Assembly: GCA_017849455.1 (NCBI GenBank)
Contig: JAFIGX010000014.1
Location: forward strand, 124,001-188,000
Direction of reading: 5' to 3'
DNA length: 64,000 nt
Origin: Pseudobacter sp.
GTDB lineage: Bacteria > Bacteroidota > Bacteroidia > Chitinophagales > Chitinophagaceae
The position numbers and the translations under genes were made by a program. The notes beneath the pieces are model-generated. The model saw nothing but the letters and a program-made list of their open reading frames with translations. It was not told where the DNA came from and searched no databases. This document shows positions 44,110 through 53,900 of the stretch, piece by piece; the first letter of the stretch is position 1; each line of letters starts with the position of its first letter.

Positions 44110-45524
44110 TGGTTAACTGGTGTAGGTGAGTAAAGTGATGGAATGGGTTTAGGGGTTGAAGTATTCAAATCGATCTCGACCTGTGGATAAAGGAACCGCT
44201 GTGGAAGCTGAGTGCCTGTATTGGGCGTTACCGGCACGCGCACATCCGTTTCCCTGAATACCCTCCTCATATCATTGAATCCTTCGATCTGCCCTATAAA
44301 TGTAACGTATCGTTCTTCAAGTATCTCACGTAGCAAAGCGCGATCATCGGGAATGGGCGTGGCGCCTGTGTTTTCCATTCCTCCCGCCGCAAAATCCGCC
44401 GCGGTATATGGATCATATTTGTAGTTACCGGCGGTCAGGTAGGTAGCGCCAATATATCCGCCGCCCGCCATATAGCTTCTGAAGTTATTCAGTCGCGTGA
44501 GTCCCGCTGTCAATCCATTTACCCTCAGGTCGGCTTCTGCCAGTATCAATAAATTTTCAGCATACGTTGCCAAAGGAAAAGAGGCTGTCTGCGAATAAAA
44601 TCCATTGGTGGTATAATTAGGGTTGGTGGCGGAGCTGTACAGGAAGTTGAACCTCGAGCGTTCTATCGTTTTGGCATTACCCCTGTATTTGCTTCCGGCT
44701 GGGTTGACCAGGCTGGAAGCGTAGGCGCCATTGGCATCGAGCCATGTTGGACGGTCCTGCGCGAAGAACTGGTAGTATAGATTGTACGTTCCTTTTGCCG
44801 CATTGGAATGAGGGGCCACCCAATTGTTGGCAGCCGTACTGATGCCGCTTTGTGCTGCCACGAGCGCCAGGGCATATTGTTTCGTATGCAGGTAATAACG
44901 CGCCTTCAGTGTATAGGCTGCCTGGGTCCATTTGGTCATGTTGCCGCCGAAGTGAATATCCTGCGCTGTAAAATCGACGAATGCCGTAGATGCCAGGTTC
45001 TGAATGGCGCTATCGAGCAATGCCTGGATGTAGCCATACACCTGTGCCTGCGGATCATAGGCAGGATTGGGATAGGATTCGCTGGAGGCCTGCCGGAAAG
45101 GAATATCACCCCACAGGTCCGTGGCAGTTCCCATCAGGTTGGCTTCTATCACCTGGGCAACACCAACCAGTCGCCTGTTATTGACCTCAGAAGCTTTTTG
45201 TTTCATCAGCCGGTCGTTCTTTAAAATTCCCGAGAAGAACCTTTGCCATGAATCGTCGTAATTGCGGGCAATGATCAGGTACTGGTAGAAGGCCTGGTAT
45301 TGTTGCTGCTGTCCGGCGAAATAGCCACACCACATGCCGGCGATCCGGGCAGGTTCACCTTCCTGTACAGACATATTGCCAACTTCAATACCCGTAAGCA
45401 TCGTAATGGCATCGGCATCTGACGGATTATTGGGATCGATATTGTAGCCTTCCACTGCTTTCTTGCAGGAGCAGATCGCCAGTCCGGTTACGATGAGTAA
45501 AAATGGCATGATATTTTTAAGCAT
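44106..45524 (-). CDS. SusD/RagB family outer membrane lipoprotein
   Basis: A 472-residue SusD homologue of the second, shorter type. Lipobox AICSCKK at about residue 20, then the motif YNIDPNNPSDADAITMLTGI, typical of this subgroup. AQVIEANLMGTATDLWGDIP is a family core signature and EERYVTFIGQIEGFNDMRR lies near the end. It binds glycan as the lid of the SusC channel encoded 22 bp upstream. The cargo is inferred from the sulfatases, GH28 and esterase in the same run. Confidence 0.94.
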   Translation of the reverse strand: MLKNIMPFLLIVTGLAICSCKKAVEGYNIDPNNPSDADAITMLTGIEVGNMSVQEGEPARIAGMWCGYFAGQQQQYQAFYQYLIIARNYDDSWQRFFSGILKNDRLMKQKASEVNNRRLVGVAQVIEANLMGTATDLWGDIPFRQASSESYPNPAYDPQAQVYGYIQALLDSAIQNLASTAFVDFTAQDIHFGGNMTKWTQAAYTLKARYYLHTKQYALALVAAQSGISTAANNWVAPHSNAAKGTYNLYYQFFAQDRPTWLDANGAYASSLVNPAGSKYRGNAKTIERSRFNFLYSSATNPNYTTNGFYSQTASFPLATYAENLLILAEADLRVNGLTAGLTRLNNFRSYMAGGGYIGATYLTAGNYKYDPYTAADFAAGGMENTGATPIPDDRALLREILEERYVTFIGQIEGFNDMRRVFRETDVRVPVTPNTGTQLPQRFLYPQVEIDLNTSTPKPIPSLYSPTPVNQ

Positions 45525-45546
45525 AGTTGCAGTTGTTGAAGAATAA

Positions 45547-48500
45547 TTAGAAATTAAGTTTTAAGGACGCGATGTAAGACCTTGTTGGCGGGTTCACGAA
45601 ATAGACCACACCTCTTCCTGAGGTGGAACCGCTTACATTACTATCAGGGTCATACCCATTCACTTTGCTGATAAGGAAAAGGTTTCTTCCACTTAATTCT
45701 ACCGTTACCGACTTTATACCGATCGTGCTGCGCAGTTTTGCGGAGGTCAATGTATAACCCAAATTCAGTTCCCTGAAACGGGTCCAGGTCGCATTTTCCA
45801 GGAACAGTTCTCCCACATTCCCAAAGAAACCACCGGGACCAGTGTACCAGCTTTGGTCCAGCGCCACTTTTCCTGCACCGAAGTCATGAATATTGCCGCG
45901 GAATGAAGTCCCGGCCGGGATAACCGTGCCGTTGTATTTTTTCAGGTCTGTTGGGGCAACCACTTCGTTGCCGGTGATGGCGCTGGTGCCGTAGTCGACC
46001 AATACGGCTTCCGTACCATTGGCCACTACTCCACCCTGTGAATGTTCTATCAGTGCGCTCACCGTAATGTTTTTATATTTCAGGTTGAACCCAATTCCAC
46101 CGCGCCAGTCGGGGTTGGGATCTCCGATGGGGGCTGAGGTTATATCAGGTGTGGGAAAGCCGTTCGCATCGAGTTTAAGATTGCCTTTGTCGTCCTTCAC
46201 CCAGGGAATGGAATATAAAATACCTAAAGCATATCCTTCCACGGCTCTCGAAGAAATGCCGGCAGTGCCTCCAAGATTGATGGAGCCGGCGCCGCTCAAA
46301 TTGAGTACTTTATTACGGTTGCGCGTCCAGTTTACATTCACGCTCAGGTCCCAATCTTTTTTTCGCAATAAATTGTACGATAAATCGACCTCGATCCCTT
46401 TATTCTGAATGCTGCCGGCATTGGCGTACAAATTATCATAACCTGTCGATGCGGCCTGTGCTACGTTGATCAGCGCATCTACCGTTTTATTTTGATAATA
46501 GGTAAAGCTGGCGGAAAGTTTGTTGTCGAAAAAGCGCAGGTCGGTCCCCACTTCAAATTCCTGTTTGCGTTCCGGTTTCAGATAGGCATTCCCCTTATTT
46601 ACACTTTGTATAAACGTGCCGCTCCCATATAAGCTCGGATCGAGAGCGCCTCCCCATCCATCATTCCAGGTGCGGACCACAAAATTGGTGGCCGTTTGAT
46701 AGGCTTGCGGCTGAATACCGACAACACCATAAGATGCCCGTAACTTTCCGAACGACAGGAATTCAATATTCCTAAATAACGACCATTGGGTGAACTGCCA
46801 GGCAATATCCGCCGAAGGGTAGAAAAATGATTTATTGGAAAATATGCCGAAGGTGGAGGCGGCCTCCATTCTGCCTGTGGCATTGATGAATAGCTGGTCG
46901 TACAATCCGAACCCAATGCTCGTATAGCCGGCATTGCTTCTAACCCTGGTGAAGCCATCGCTGGTAGCGATATTCGATGGAGTGGCATTGTCCAGGTCCT
47001 GCGGCCCATTGGGAATAATAAAATTCTGAGCATTCGCTCCCAGTAAAGATGTATTGAGGGCATTGTAGTTATAGCCCAACAATAGATTGCCCGTAAAATG
47101 ATCACTGAAGTTTTTCTCGGCCCTTGCTATCACATCCAGGTTGAATTGCATTTCAGTATATTCCTGCCTGCTGTAATTGCCCGCATTGGCATTCGTAGAA
47201 AAATAAGGAGCATAATTGATCTGCCTGTCGGTCCAGTAATCGACGCCTGCGCGTGCCGTGAGGTTGAACCACTGAACGGGTTTTATATTTACTTCCGCCG
47301 AGTTGATAAAGCGGTTTACCTTACTGGTGTTTTGCAGTTTGTACAGGTCCCACAATGGGTTATTGAAACCCGGATTGGCGCTGGCCCCGATGTAATTACG
47401 GTAACTGCGCTGCCGGTTTTCGATATAAGCCCCGCCTGCTGTGGCCGCATATTTCCCGATGTAGGCGGTATTATCGAAATCGGGGGGTGTACGGAGCAGG
47501 CCGATCATGAAGCCGGCATTATTCACCCCGGTTTGCATGCGATCCGACTTGATCAGTGAATAGCTGACTTTATTGGTGACAGACAACCATTTGTTCAATT
47601 CCTTCGTGACATTTAAACGGATACCGGTCCTACGGTACGTGCTTCCTTTTCTGAAGATGCCTTCCTGGTTGAGATCGCCTATGCTGAAAAAGTAATTCGA
47701 TTTATTATCACCTCCACTCATCGACAGGAAGTTCTCAAAAAAATGCCCTTTCTGGATAACCGCGTTGTAATTGTCGGTCAGGAAAATATCTTTTGAATTT
47801 TTTGCAGTGATAGGATAATATGTCTTCCCGTCATTGCCAATAAAACTGGCGCCGGACGTATTCACTGCATCGGCTGTTCCCGATCTGTTGGCAATCCTGT
47901 CGCCCCAACTGCGGGTATTATTGGCCTGCCAGGCACCACCAGAACCTTGTCCGTAGTTGCTTTGCAGGTTGTAGAACTGGCTCACTTCGTCGATGGAATA
48001 AGTGCTCTTGAAAGTTATACTGGCCTGGCTTCCGCCCTTCTTTGTGGTGATGACGATAACGCCATTGGCGGCCCTGGTGCCCCACAATGCAGCAGCCGAA
48101 GCTCCTTTCAATACCTGGATAGAGGCAATATCGTCCGGGTTGATATCATTGATCCTGCTCTGTTGGGTAGTGCCGCCGTTCGTTTCACCGCGGCTGCTGC
48201 CATTGATGGGAATGCCATCCAGTACGATCAGGGGGTCCGTGCCTCTCGTGATCGTGCTTTGTCCACGGATCAGGATCTGTGAAGCGGCCCCCGGATCGCC
48301 TGAAGTCCGCGACACCCTTACACCGGATGCTTTACCGCCCAGCGCATCGGCCAGTCCGGCCTCTCCGGAAGTACTGAGTTGTTCGGCGCTGACCTTCGAT
48401 GAAGCATAACCCAGGCGGTCCTTTTTCGTTTCGAATCCCAGGGCATTGATCACTACCACATTCGATAAAGTGGTGGCAGTTTGTATTAAGGTGATCTTTA

Positions 48501-48783
48501 GTACTGTCTGATCATTGAGGGTCATCTCTTTCGTGTCGTAGCCGACACTCGAAATCACCAGTGTATTGGCATTTGCCGGCATCGACAGCGTAAAAGCACC
48601 CTTTGCATCGGTGCTTTTGGCGAGCGTGCTGTTTTTTACTGCGACAGTAGCCCCTTCAATGGGGTTGTTCTTCTCATCCAGCACAACTCCCGATATGATT
48701 TTTGTTTGGGCATGGGAGTAGGTCCCCATCGATGCCCATAGCATTGAAAAAAGAAGCAGGCGTAGAATTGGTTTTTTTTTCAT
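45547..48783 (-). CDS. SusC/RagA TonB-dependent receptor (no STN domain)
   Basis: A 1078-residue importer. The ATG at 48783 opens a signal peptide (MKKKPILRLLLFSMLWASMG); the longer frame would add 31 residues that do not look like one. A carboxypeptidase-like domain (about residues 28-110) leads to the signature NVVVINALGFETKKDRLGYA, the plug and the barrel ending in SLKLNF. Without an STN domain it should not use a sigma/FecR switch; control by the adjacent LytTR two-component pair or by the divergent membrane protein is more likely. Confidence 0.95.
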   Translation of the reverse strand: MKKKPILRLLLFSMLWASMGTYSHAQTKIISGVVLDEKNNPIEGATVAVKNSTLAKSTDAKGAFTLSMPANANTLVISSVGYDTKEMTLNDQTVLKITLIQTATTLSNVVVINALGFETKKDRLGYASSKVSAEQLSTSGEAGLADALGGKASGVRVSRTSGDPGAASQILIRGQSTITRGTDPLIVLDGIPINGSSRGETNGGTTQQSRINDINPDDIASIQVLKGASAAALWGTRAANGVIVITTKKGGSQASITFKSTYSIDEVSQFYNLQSNYGQGSGGAWQANNTRSWGDRIANRSGTADAVNTSGASFIGNDGKTYYPITAKNSKDIFLTDNYNAVIQKGHFFENFLSMSGGDNKSNYFFSIGDLNQEGIFRKGSTYRRTGIRLNVTKELNKWLSVTNKVSYSLIKSDRMQTGVNNAGFMIGLLRTPPDFDNTAYIGKYAATAGGAYIENRQRSYRNYIGASANPGFNNPLWDLYKLQNTSKVNRFINSAEVNIKPVQWFNLTARAGVDYWTDRQINYAPYFSTNANAGNYSRQEYTEMQFNLDVIARAEKNFSDHFTGNLLLGYNYNALNTSLLGANAQNFIIPNGPQDLDNATPSNIATSDGFTRVRSNAGYTSIGFGLYDQLFINATGRMEAASTFGIFSNKSFFYPSADIAWQFTQWSLFRNIEFLSFGKLRASYGVVGIQPQAYQTATNFVVRTWNDGWGGALDPSLYGSGTFIQSVNKGNAYLKPERKQEFEVGTDLRFFDNKLSASFTYYQNKTVDALINVAQAASTGYDNLYANAGSIQNKGIEVDLSYNLLRKKDWDLSVNVNWTRNRNKVLNLSGAGSINLGGTAGISSRAVEGYALGILYSIPWVKDDKGNLKLDANGFPTPDITSAPIGDPNPDWRGGIGFNLKYKNITVSALIEHSQGGVVANGTEAVLVDYGTSAITGNEVVAPTDLKKYNGTVIPAGTSFRGNIHDFGAGKVALDQSWYTGPGGFFGNVGELFLENATWTRFRELNLGYTLTSAKLRSTIGIKSVTVELSGRNLFLISKVNGYDPDSNVSGSTSGRGVVYFVNPPTRSYIASLKLNF

Positions 48784-48905
48784 ATTTGCAAGCGTTAGTA
48801 TGTGTGAGCAAAGCACCAGGCAATCGTCCGGAACTAAATGTATACAAAATGAAGGGGCATTCCCGAAAATGGTCACTCCTGAATGATTCCAAGAACCTGA
48901 AGGAT

Positions 48906-48936
48906 ATTTCTGGAATTCCTCATAAATTTCTGGAAT
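48906..48936. repeat. Direct repeat ATTTCTGGAAT with 20-bp period
   Basis: ATTTCTGGAAT occurs at 48906-48916 and again at 48926-48936, exactly 20 bp apart (two helical turns). The pair lies between the divergent susC gene and the membrane-protein gene at 48967. It is a good candidate for a binding site of a dimeric regulator such as the LytTR response regulator encoded at 50195. Confidence 0.6.
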
Positions 48937-48966
48937 GAAATATTTTATTGAATTTTAAGGTTCTAT

Positions 48967-50193
48967 ATGGTCTTGAAAAATGGGAAAGAAGAAATCGTTT
49001 ACCTGCTTGCAAAAGTGATCGAGCAGTATGAATCTCAAATAGGGCAAAAGATCATTCGTAATTCCAACCGGAAAAATTATGAAGGATTGGCCAGAGCGCT
49101 CAGTGAGATCAGCAATCGATTGCCCCATACAGCGGAAGAATTACAGCATGACTATTATTCCCCGGATAATGACCCCAGGAAACTGGATTACCCTTTCCGC
49201 AAATATGATATCACCGGCAATCAGATCAAGGACGCTTATTTTAATCAGATCGTCTCCAAGCCCCGTCCCTTCCTGGTAGATGCCTGCTATATTTACCTGT
49301 ATGGAAAAGGCCGGAAGGGTTTTGAACTGGACCCGGTCGACAGCAACCTGTTACGGGAAGAGAACACTTTGCCCACTGCCGCCGTTCATGAATCCATTAC
49401 CAGGCCGGTGGAGCGAATGGAACCCATATCGGTTACCCCGAAAAACAGGAAATGGCTTCCCTGGATGATCGTTACTATTGCGATCCTGGGAATCGCCATC
49501 ATGTTCTATTTTCTGAAATCAATGAAAAATGAACTGGCCGGGCTGAAGCACGATATGAAGATCCTTCCCTATAAGCCATCAAAGGCCGAAATCGACAGCC
49601 TGGAAGGGATATGGCTCTGCTACACCGGTTCACCGCAGGCGAGAGTATCGGATTCGAACCGGTATCACCTGGTAGTAGCCAATGTAGTCGATGTAAAATA
49701 CAGGAACGGATACTTCACTTTCAACAGGTATGGCGCCAGTTTCGATCACACAGGCTATATGCAATTTGAATCCCCCTGGCTGGTCTCTATCCATTCAAGT
49801 GTAAAAAACAACCGCGACAGCATCGAATCACCAAGACATTCTCTCATGCGCCTGGATAAGGACCCCTATTTTATCAGTGTCATCTCTGCATCCTGGAGCT
49901 TCGATGTAGGCAATCACAACAATGTTATAGGGATAAGGGAAGTCTACATCAAACAGGGAAAGGGAGGCTGGATAGAAGAAATCCTGAACACGCCGGAAAA
50001 TGCCAGTTGCCGTTGTAAGATCATCAAATGGCATTTGGATAACAAGGAGAAAGTATATTACCTGCGGAATGAGCCACTGAATAATCTTCCCTACGAGACA
50101 CTAAAGACGCTGCTGGATGAAAGGAGTATTTTATTGCGCGTACCGAAAGAAGGCCTCATTATCGGCGATACGCAGGCTATAAAGAAGAATTGA
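48967..50193 (+). CDS. Single-pass membrane protein of unknown family
   Basis: A 408-residue protein that I do not recognise. Residues 1-150 look cytoplasmic and helical (KEEIVYLLAKVIEQYESQIG; NYEGLARALSEISNRLPHT). One membrane span covers about 163-184 (WLPWMIVTIAILGIAIMFYF), followed by a short coiled-coil stretch. The C-terminal 210 residues are beta-rich and probably periplasmic (SLEGIWLCYTGSPQARV; YMQFESPWLVSIHSSV), like a lipocalin-type ligand pocket. It is divergent from susC and its stop lies 1 bp from that of the response regulator. The shape suggests a sensor or signal transducer for the locus. Confidence 0.75.
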   Translation: MVLKNGKEEIVYLLAKVIEQYESQIGQKIIRNSNRKNYEGLARALSEISNRLPHTAEELQHDYYSPDNDPRKLDYPFRKYDITGNQIKDAYFNQIVSKPRPFLVDACYIYLYGKGRKGFELDPVDSNLLREENTLPTAAVHESITRPVERMEPISVTPKNRKWLPWMIVTIAILGIAIMFYFLKSMKNELAGLKHDMKILPYKPSKAEIDSLEGIWLCYTGSPQARVSDSNRYHLVVANVVDVKYRNGYFTFNRYGASFDHTGYMQFESPWLVSIHSSVKNNRDSIESPRHSLMRLDKDPYFISVISASWSFDVGNHNNVIGIREVYIKQGKGGWIEEILNTPENASCRCKIIKWHLDNKEKVYYLRNEPLNNLPYETLKTLLDERSILLRVPKEGLIIGDTQAIKKN

Positions 50194-50194
50194 G

Positions 50195-50953
50195 TTAGAA
50201 TCTAAAAGATTCCTTTACTTTCATCAGGAACATTTCTTTTTTCCTCCGGCTTACTTCTATTTCGGCATTATTGCTCATGATCACCGTGCCGCCTTCTCCC
50301 CTCTGGTATTCTTTTACATGATGGAGATTGATCAGAAAAGATTTATGTATTCGCAGAAAAGAGGTGTTCTGCAATATCTGATCATACTCCAGCAACGGCT
50401 TTGAAACAGTCACTGTCTTATTGCTTTCAAGATGAAATATAGTATAGCTGCGTTCAGCTTCGCAATAGATAATTTCATCCAGTTTCAATATCATGAATCC
50501 TTTCATTGTTGGCAGGCATAGACGCATTTCGGATGGATTTCCTGCTTTGCTGAGATTGTGAAGCAATGTTTTTGTCTGTTCATCTCTTCTTCCATTCTCC
50601 AGCCTTTTCTCCGCTCTTTGCACAGCCTCCATCAGCCTGTCTTCATCAACTGGTTTCAGTAAATAATCGGCTGCGCTGTACTGAAGCGCCTGCAGCATGT
50701 ATTCATTGTGCGCGGTGACGAATATTACTTCGAAAGGCTTTTCATGCAGCTCCGTGAGAAGGTCCAGACCGCTTTTGCCCGGCATCTGTATGTCGAGGAA
50801 AACCACATCGGGCTCCAATTGCTGGATCTTTTGTTTAGCTAATGCGGCGCTATTGCAGGTAGCTGCAATTTTTACATGCGGACAGTGCCGTTCCAGCATT
50901 TTCTGCAAAGTACGGATGCCATCCGGTTCGTCATCTACCAAGATCGCTTGCAT
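50195..50953 (-). CDS. LytTR-family response regulator
   Basis: A 252-residue regulator with an N-terminal receiver domain (phospho-acceptor Asp 54 in VVFLDIQMPGKSG; acidic pair DDE at residues 7-9) and a C-terminal LytTR DNA-binding domain from about residue 150 (LDEIIYCEAERSYTIFHL; FLRIHKSFLINLHHVKEYQR). It is the partner of the sensor gene that ends 8 bp upstream. LytTR proteins usually bind pairs of direct repeats, and such a pair lies in front of susC. Confidence 0.95.
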   Translation of the reverse strand: MQAILVDDEPDGIRTLQKMLERHCPHVKIAATCNSAALAKQKIQQLEPDVVFLDIQMPGKSGLDLLTELHEKPFEVIFVTAHNEYMLQALQYSAADYLLKPVDEDRLMEAVQRAEKRLENGRRDEQTKTLLHNLSKAGNPSEMRLCLPTMKGFMILKLDEIIYCEAERSYTIFHLESNKTVTVSKPLLEYDQILQNTSFLRIHKSFLINLHHVKEYQRGEGGTVIMSNNAEIEVSRRKKEMFLMKVKESFRF

Positions 50954-50961
50954 AAGAGTAA

Positions 50962-53900
50962 TTATACTGTAATTAGATTGAACTGAAGCACCACCCTTGT
51001 GCCTGTTCCATTTTTACCTGCCTCTTTCAGATCGGTTATTTCCAAACTGCAGCCCATGTCATATTTTTCATTCATGATCTTGATCCGCTTTCGCAGGTTT
51101 TCAAGTCCCACCGGTTGATGCGTCGGTTTATTTTTTTCTTTCAGCTTTTCCGACTGACGGATACCGATCCCATTATCTTCAATGCTGCAGGTGATCTTGT
51201 TATCATATTCGGAAAACCGGATGCTGATCTTCTTGTCGGCCTTCCCCGGCAATAGCCCGTGCCAGATCGCATTCTCCACAATTGGCTGGATCATCATGGA
51301 TGGGATCGCTGTTTCTTCGAGGTCCATATTCTCACCGGTATGGACCTTATACGTAAATGAATCATCGAACCTCAACTGTTCCATTTCAAGATATGCTTTC
51401 AGGTATTGTATGTTTTCATCCAGCGTAACGAAAATTTCTTTTGAATGATTCAATGTCATGCGGATCATCAGTGCAAATTTGCTCAGGTATCTTGATGCTT
51501 TTTCATTGTCCCCATCGAGGATCATGCGCTTGATACTGTTCAGCGCATTGAAAACAAAATGCGGGTTCATCTGTGCCTGCAATGCCGCCAGCCTTGCTTC
51601 AGCCAATTGCTCATTGATATTTGCCAGCTCCTGCTGCTTTACTTCTAATGTTTTTTCTGATTCGATTTGCTTTAGCTTATTGGCAATCAGCGTGGCAATG
51701 GTGGTCAATATTTTGATATCCCTTTCACTAAAATAATTGGGCAGATGATGCTCCGAATCGATGACGCCCATCAACTCGTCGCCATGAATGATCGGAACAC
51801 AAACTTCACTTAACCGGAATTCATCATCCACCCGGTAACGACTGTCTGTTCTTGTATCATTTACCAGTGTGGGCTGGCGGGTCTCGATCACATGACCTAC
51901 TATACCCTGCCCCGGCAATACCTCAAATACATTGGCGGAAATATATTCGGGTTTTCCTTTGGGGCCATACGCCGCTTTCTGTACCATTTTTGTTTTGTCT
52001 TCATTCCAGATATATATCATGCAATCGACATAGTTCATTCTGCCTATCAGGTTGCCGGCCACATCCCACAATACTTCATCCAGGGTCTTTTTATCGGCCA
52101 ATGATGAAGAAAAATAATTACTGATATGTTCCAGCTCGAACTGGTTCCTGTAATCATCAGCGATCAGCTTCTGGACCTGCGTTTTCTCCATTTCCTTTTT
52201 TCTTGCAAGCCCGGTACGCCATTGAATGAATATATACAGGAGCAGTAAGGCCATAGCTCCCATTAAAATGATGAACCAGGTCTTTTCCCAAAGTGGCGGC
52301 AATACGGTGATGCGGATATCTTTTACCTGTTCCGGCCAGCGGTTATTCGGTGCATAGGTTTTTACCTGTATCCTGTGTGTGCCCGGCGAAAGGCTTGAAA
52401 TGCTGAAGGAAGGCTGGCTCCCCATCAACGTCCATGAACTGGTGCTGTCCTTCACTATACGATAGGCAAAGCGCTGGATATTGCCATCTGAGAAATTGAT
52501 TGAGCCTATTGTTATCGCCACATCATTATCCTGCCAGGAAGTGGTAATATTTGTTCCGGGAAGATAAATTGTTTCTCCCCCGTTGATGGCAAGGGTTTCT
52601 ATAAAAGTATCGGGCGGTAATTTTTTCCGGAGTATGTCGTGGGGATTGAATCTTGCAACCGCTGTAGAAAATCCGATATATAATTGCCGGTGATCTTTGT
52701 CATAAAAAAACCTGGCCCCTTTTACGATAGACATGTCCGGAAAGCCATCTTCCTTTCCAAAGCTAATGATTTGAAAAGTTTGCAGGTCCATACAGGCAAT
52801 GCCGGAGTAGCACGCGATCCAGAGCTTATCGCCAACTACGATCAATGACGCTATATTATCATCCGGCAGCCCATTGCTGCGTGTAAAATGATACATTTTT
52901 TTCGTAGCGATATCATAACCGGCCAGGCCATTGTTATTGCTATTGAACCAAACAATGTTCTGCTGGTCCACTACTATTGCATTTATTTGCTTGTCGGGCA
53001 TTTTTATATACGGGAACGAATCGAGCACCAGGTCGAAACTATCGAGCAATGTATTATATCGTGCTATGCCATGGCCTGCCATCCAAATATGGCCGGCCGT
53101 GTCTTCAGTGATCACAAAAGGCACACTCAAAAGTTGCTTCAATGGCAGGATCGATATGAATTTATTGGTGATCGGATCATACTTGTAGATGTTTTCCGAG
53201 CTGATCCATATATGGCCTTTGCGATCTTTATATATATCGCTTGTCCAATCACCGGGGTGGTCCCATCCGGGTGGCGTTAATTGTTTTTCTTTGCTGCTCT
53301 TTGTATCGAACAATACCAGCGGCCCTACAGTGCCGATCAGCAAAGCGGCAGGGCCGGCAGGTACGATGGAACGGATATGGTTGGCACGGTTGTCGCCGGG
53401 GTTGAGCCTGAAAGACACCTGCTTTTCCAGTTGAAATGTATTCCTGTCAAATACGAACAACCCTGCATTGCCCCTTGCCCCTGCATATACTTTTTCTTCC
53501 GACACATAAATATCATCCAATTTAATATTGGGATACTGGTCTTCGATACCAGGTGGCAAGCCTGCAACCTGTACCTGCGATCTTTGCGGATTTTGCCTGA
53601 ACAGCCCCCTGGTAGTGGCAATCCAGAGATTCTGATCTTTATCTTTCAACAAAGCTGTACAGAGATACGATGGAAAATATTTTTGCGGATCGATCCTCAC
53701 AGTACCAGACCTGGTATCAAAAAGCATTTTAAAAAAGCCGGAAAACTGGCCAGTAATATAAAAAGCAGTATCGCTGATCGCCAGCATTTTTGTACGCCAT
53801 GAAAATTCAGTATTGAGCGGATTGAAAGGCAAGCGGGAAATGACCTTTCTCTTCTCAATAGTATTGACATAGATCAATGAGTCGCTGAAAGATTTCAAAA

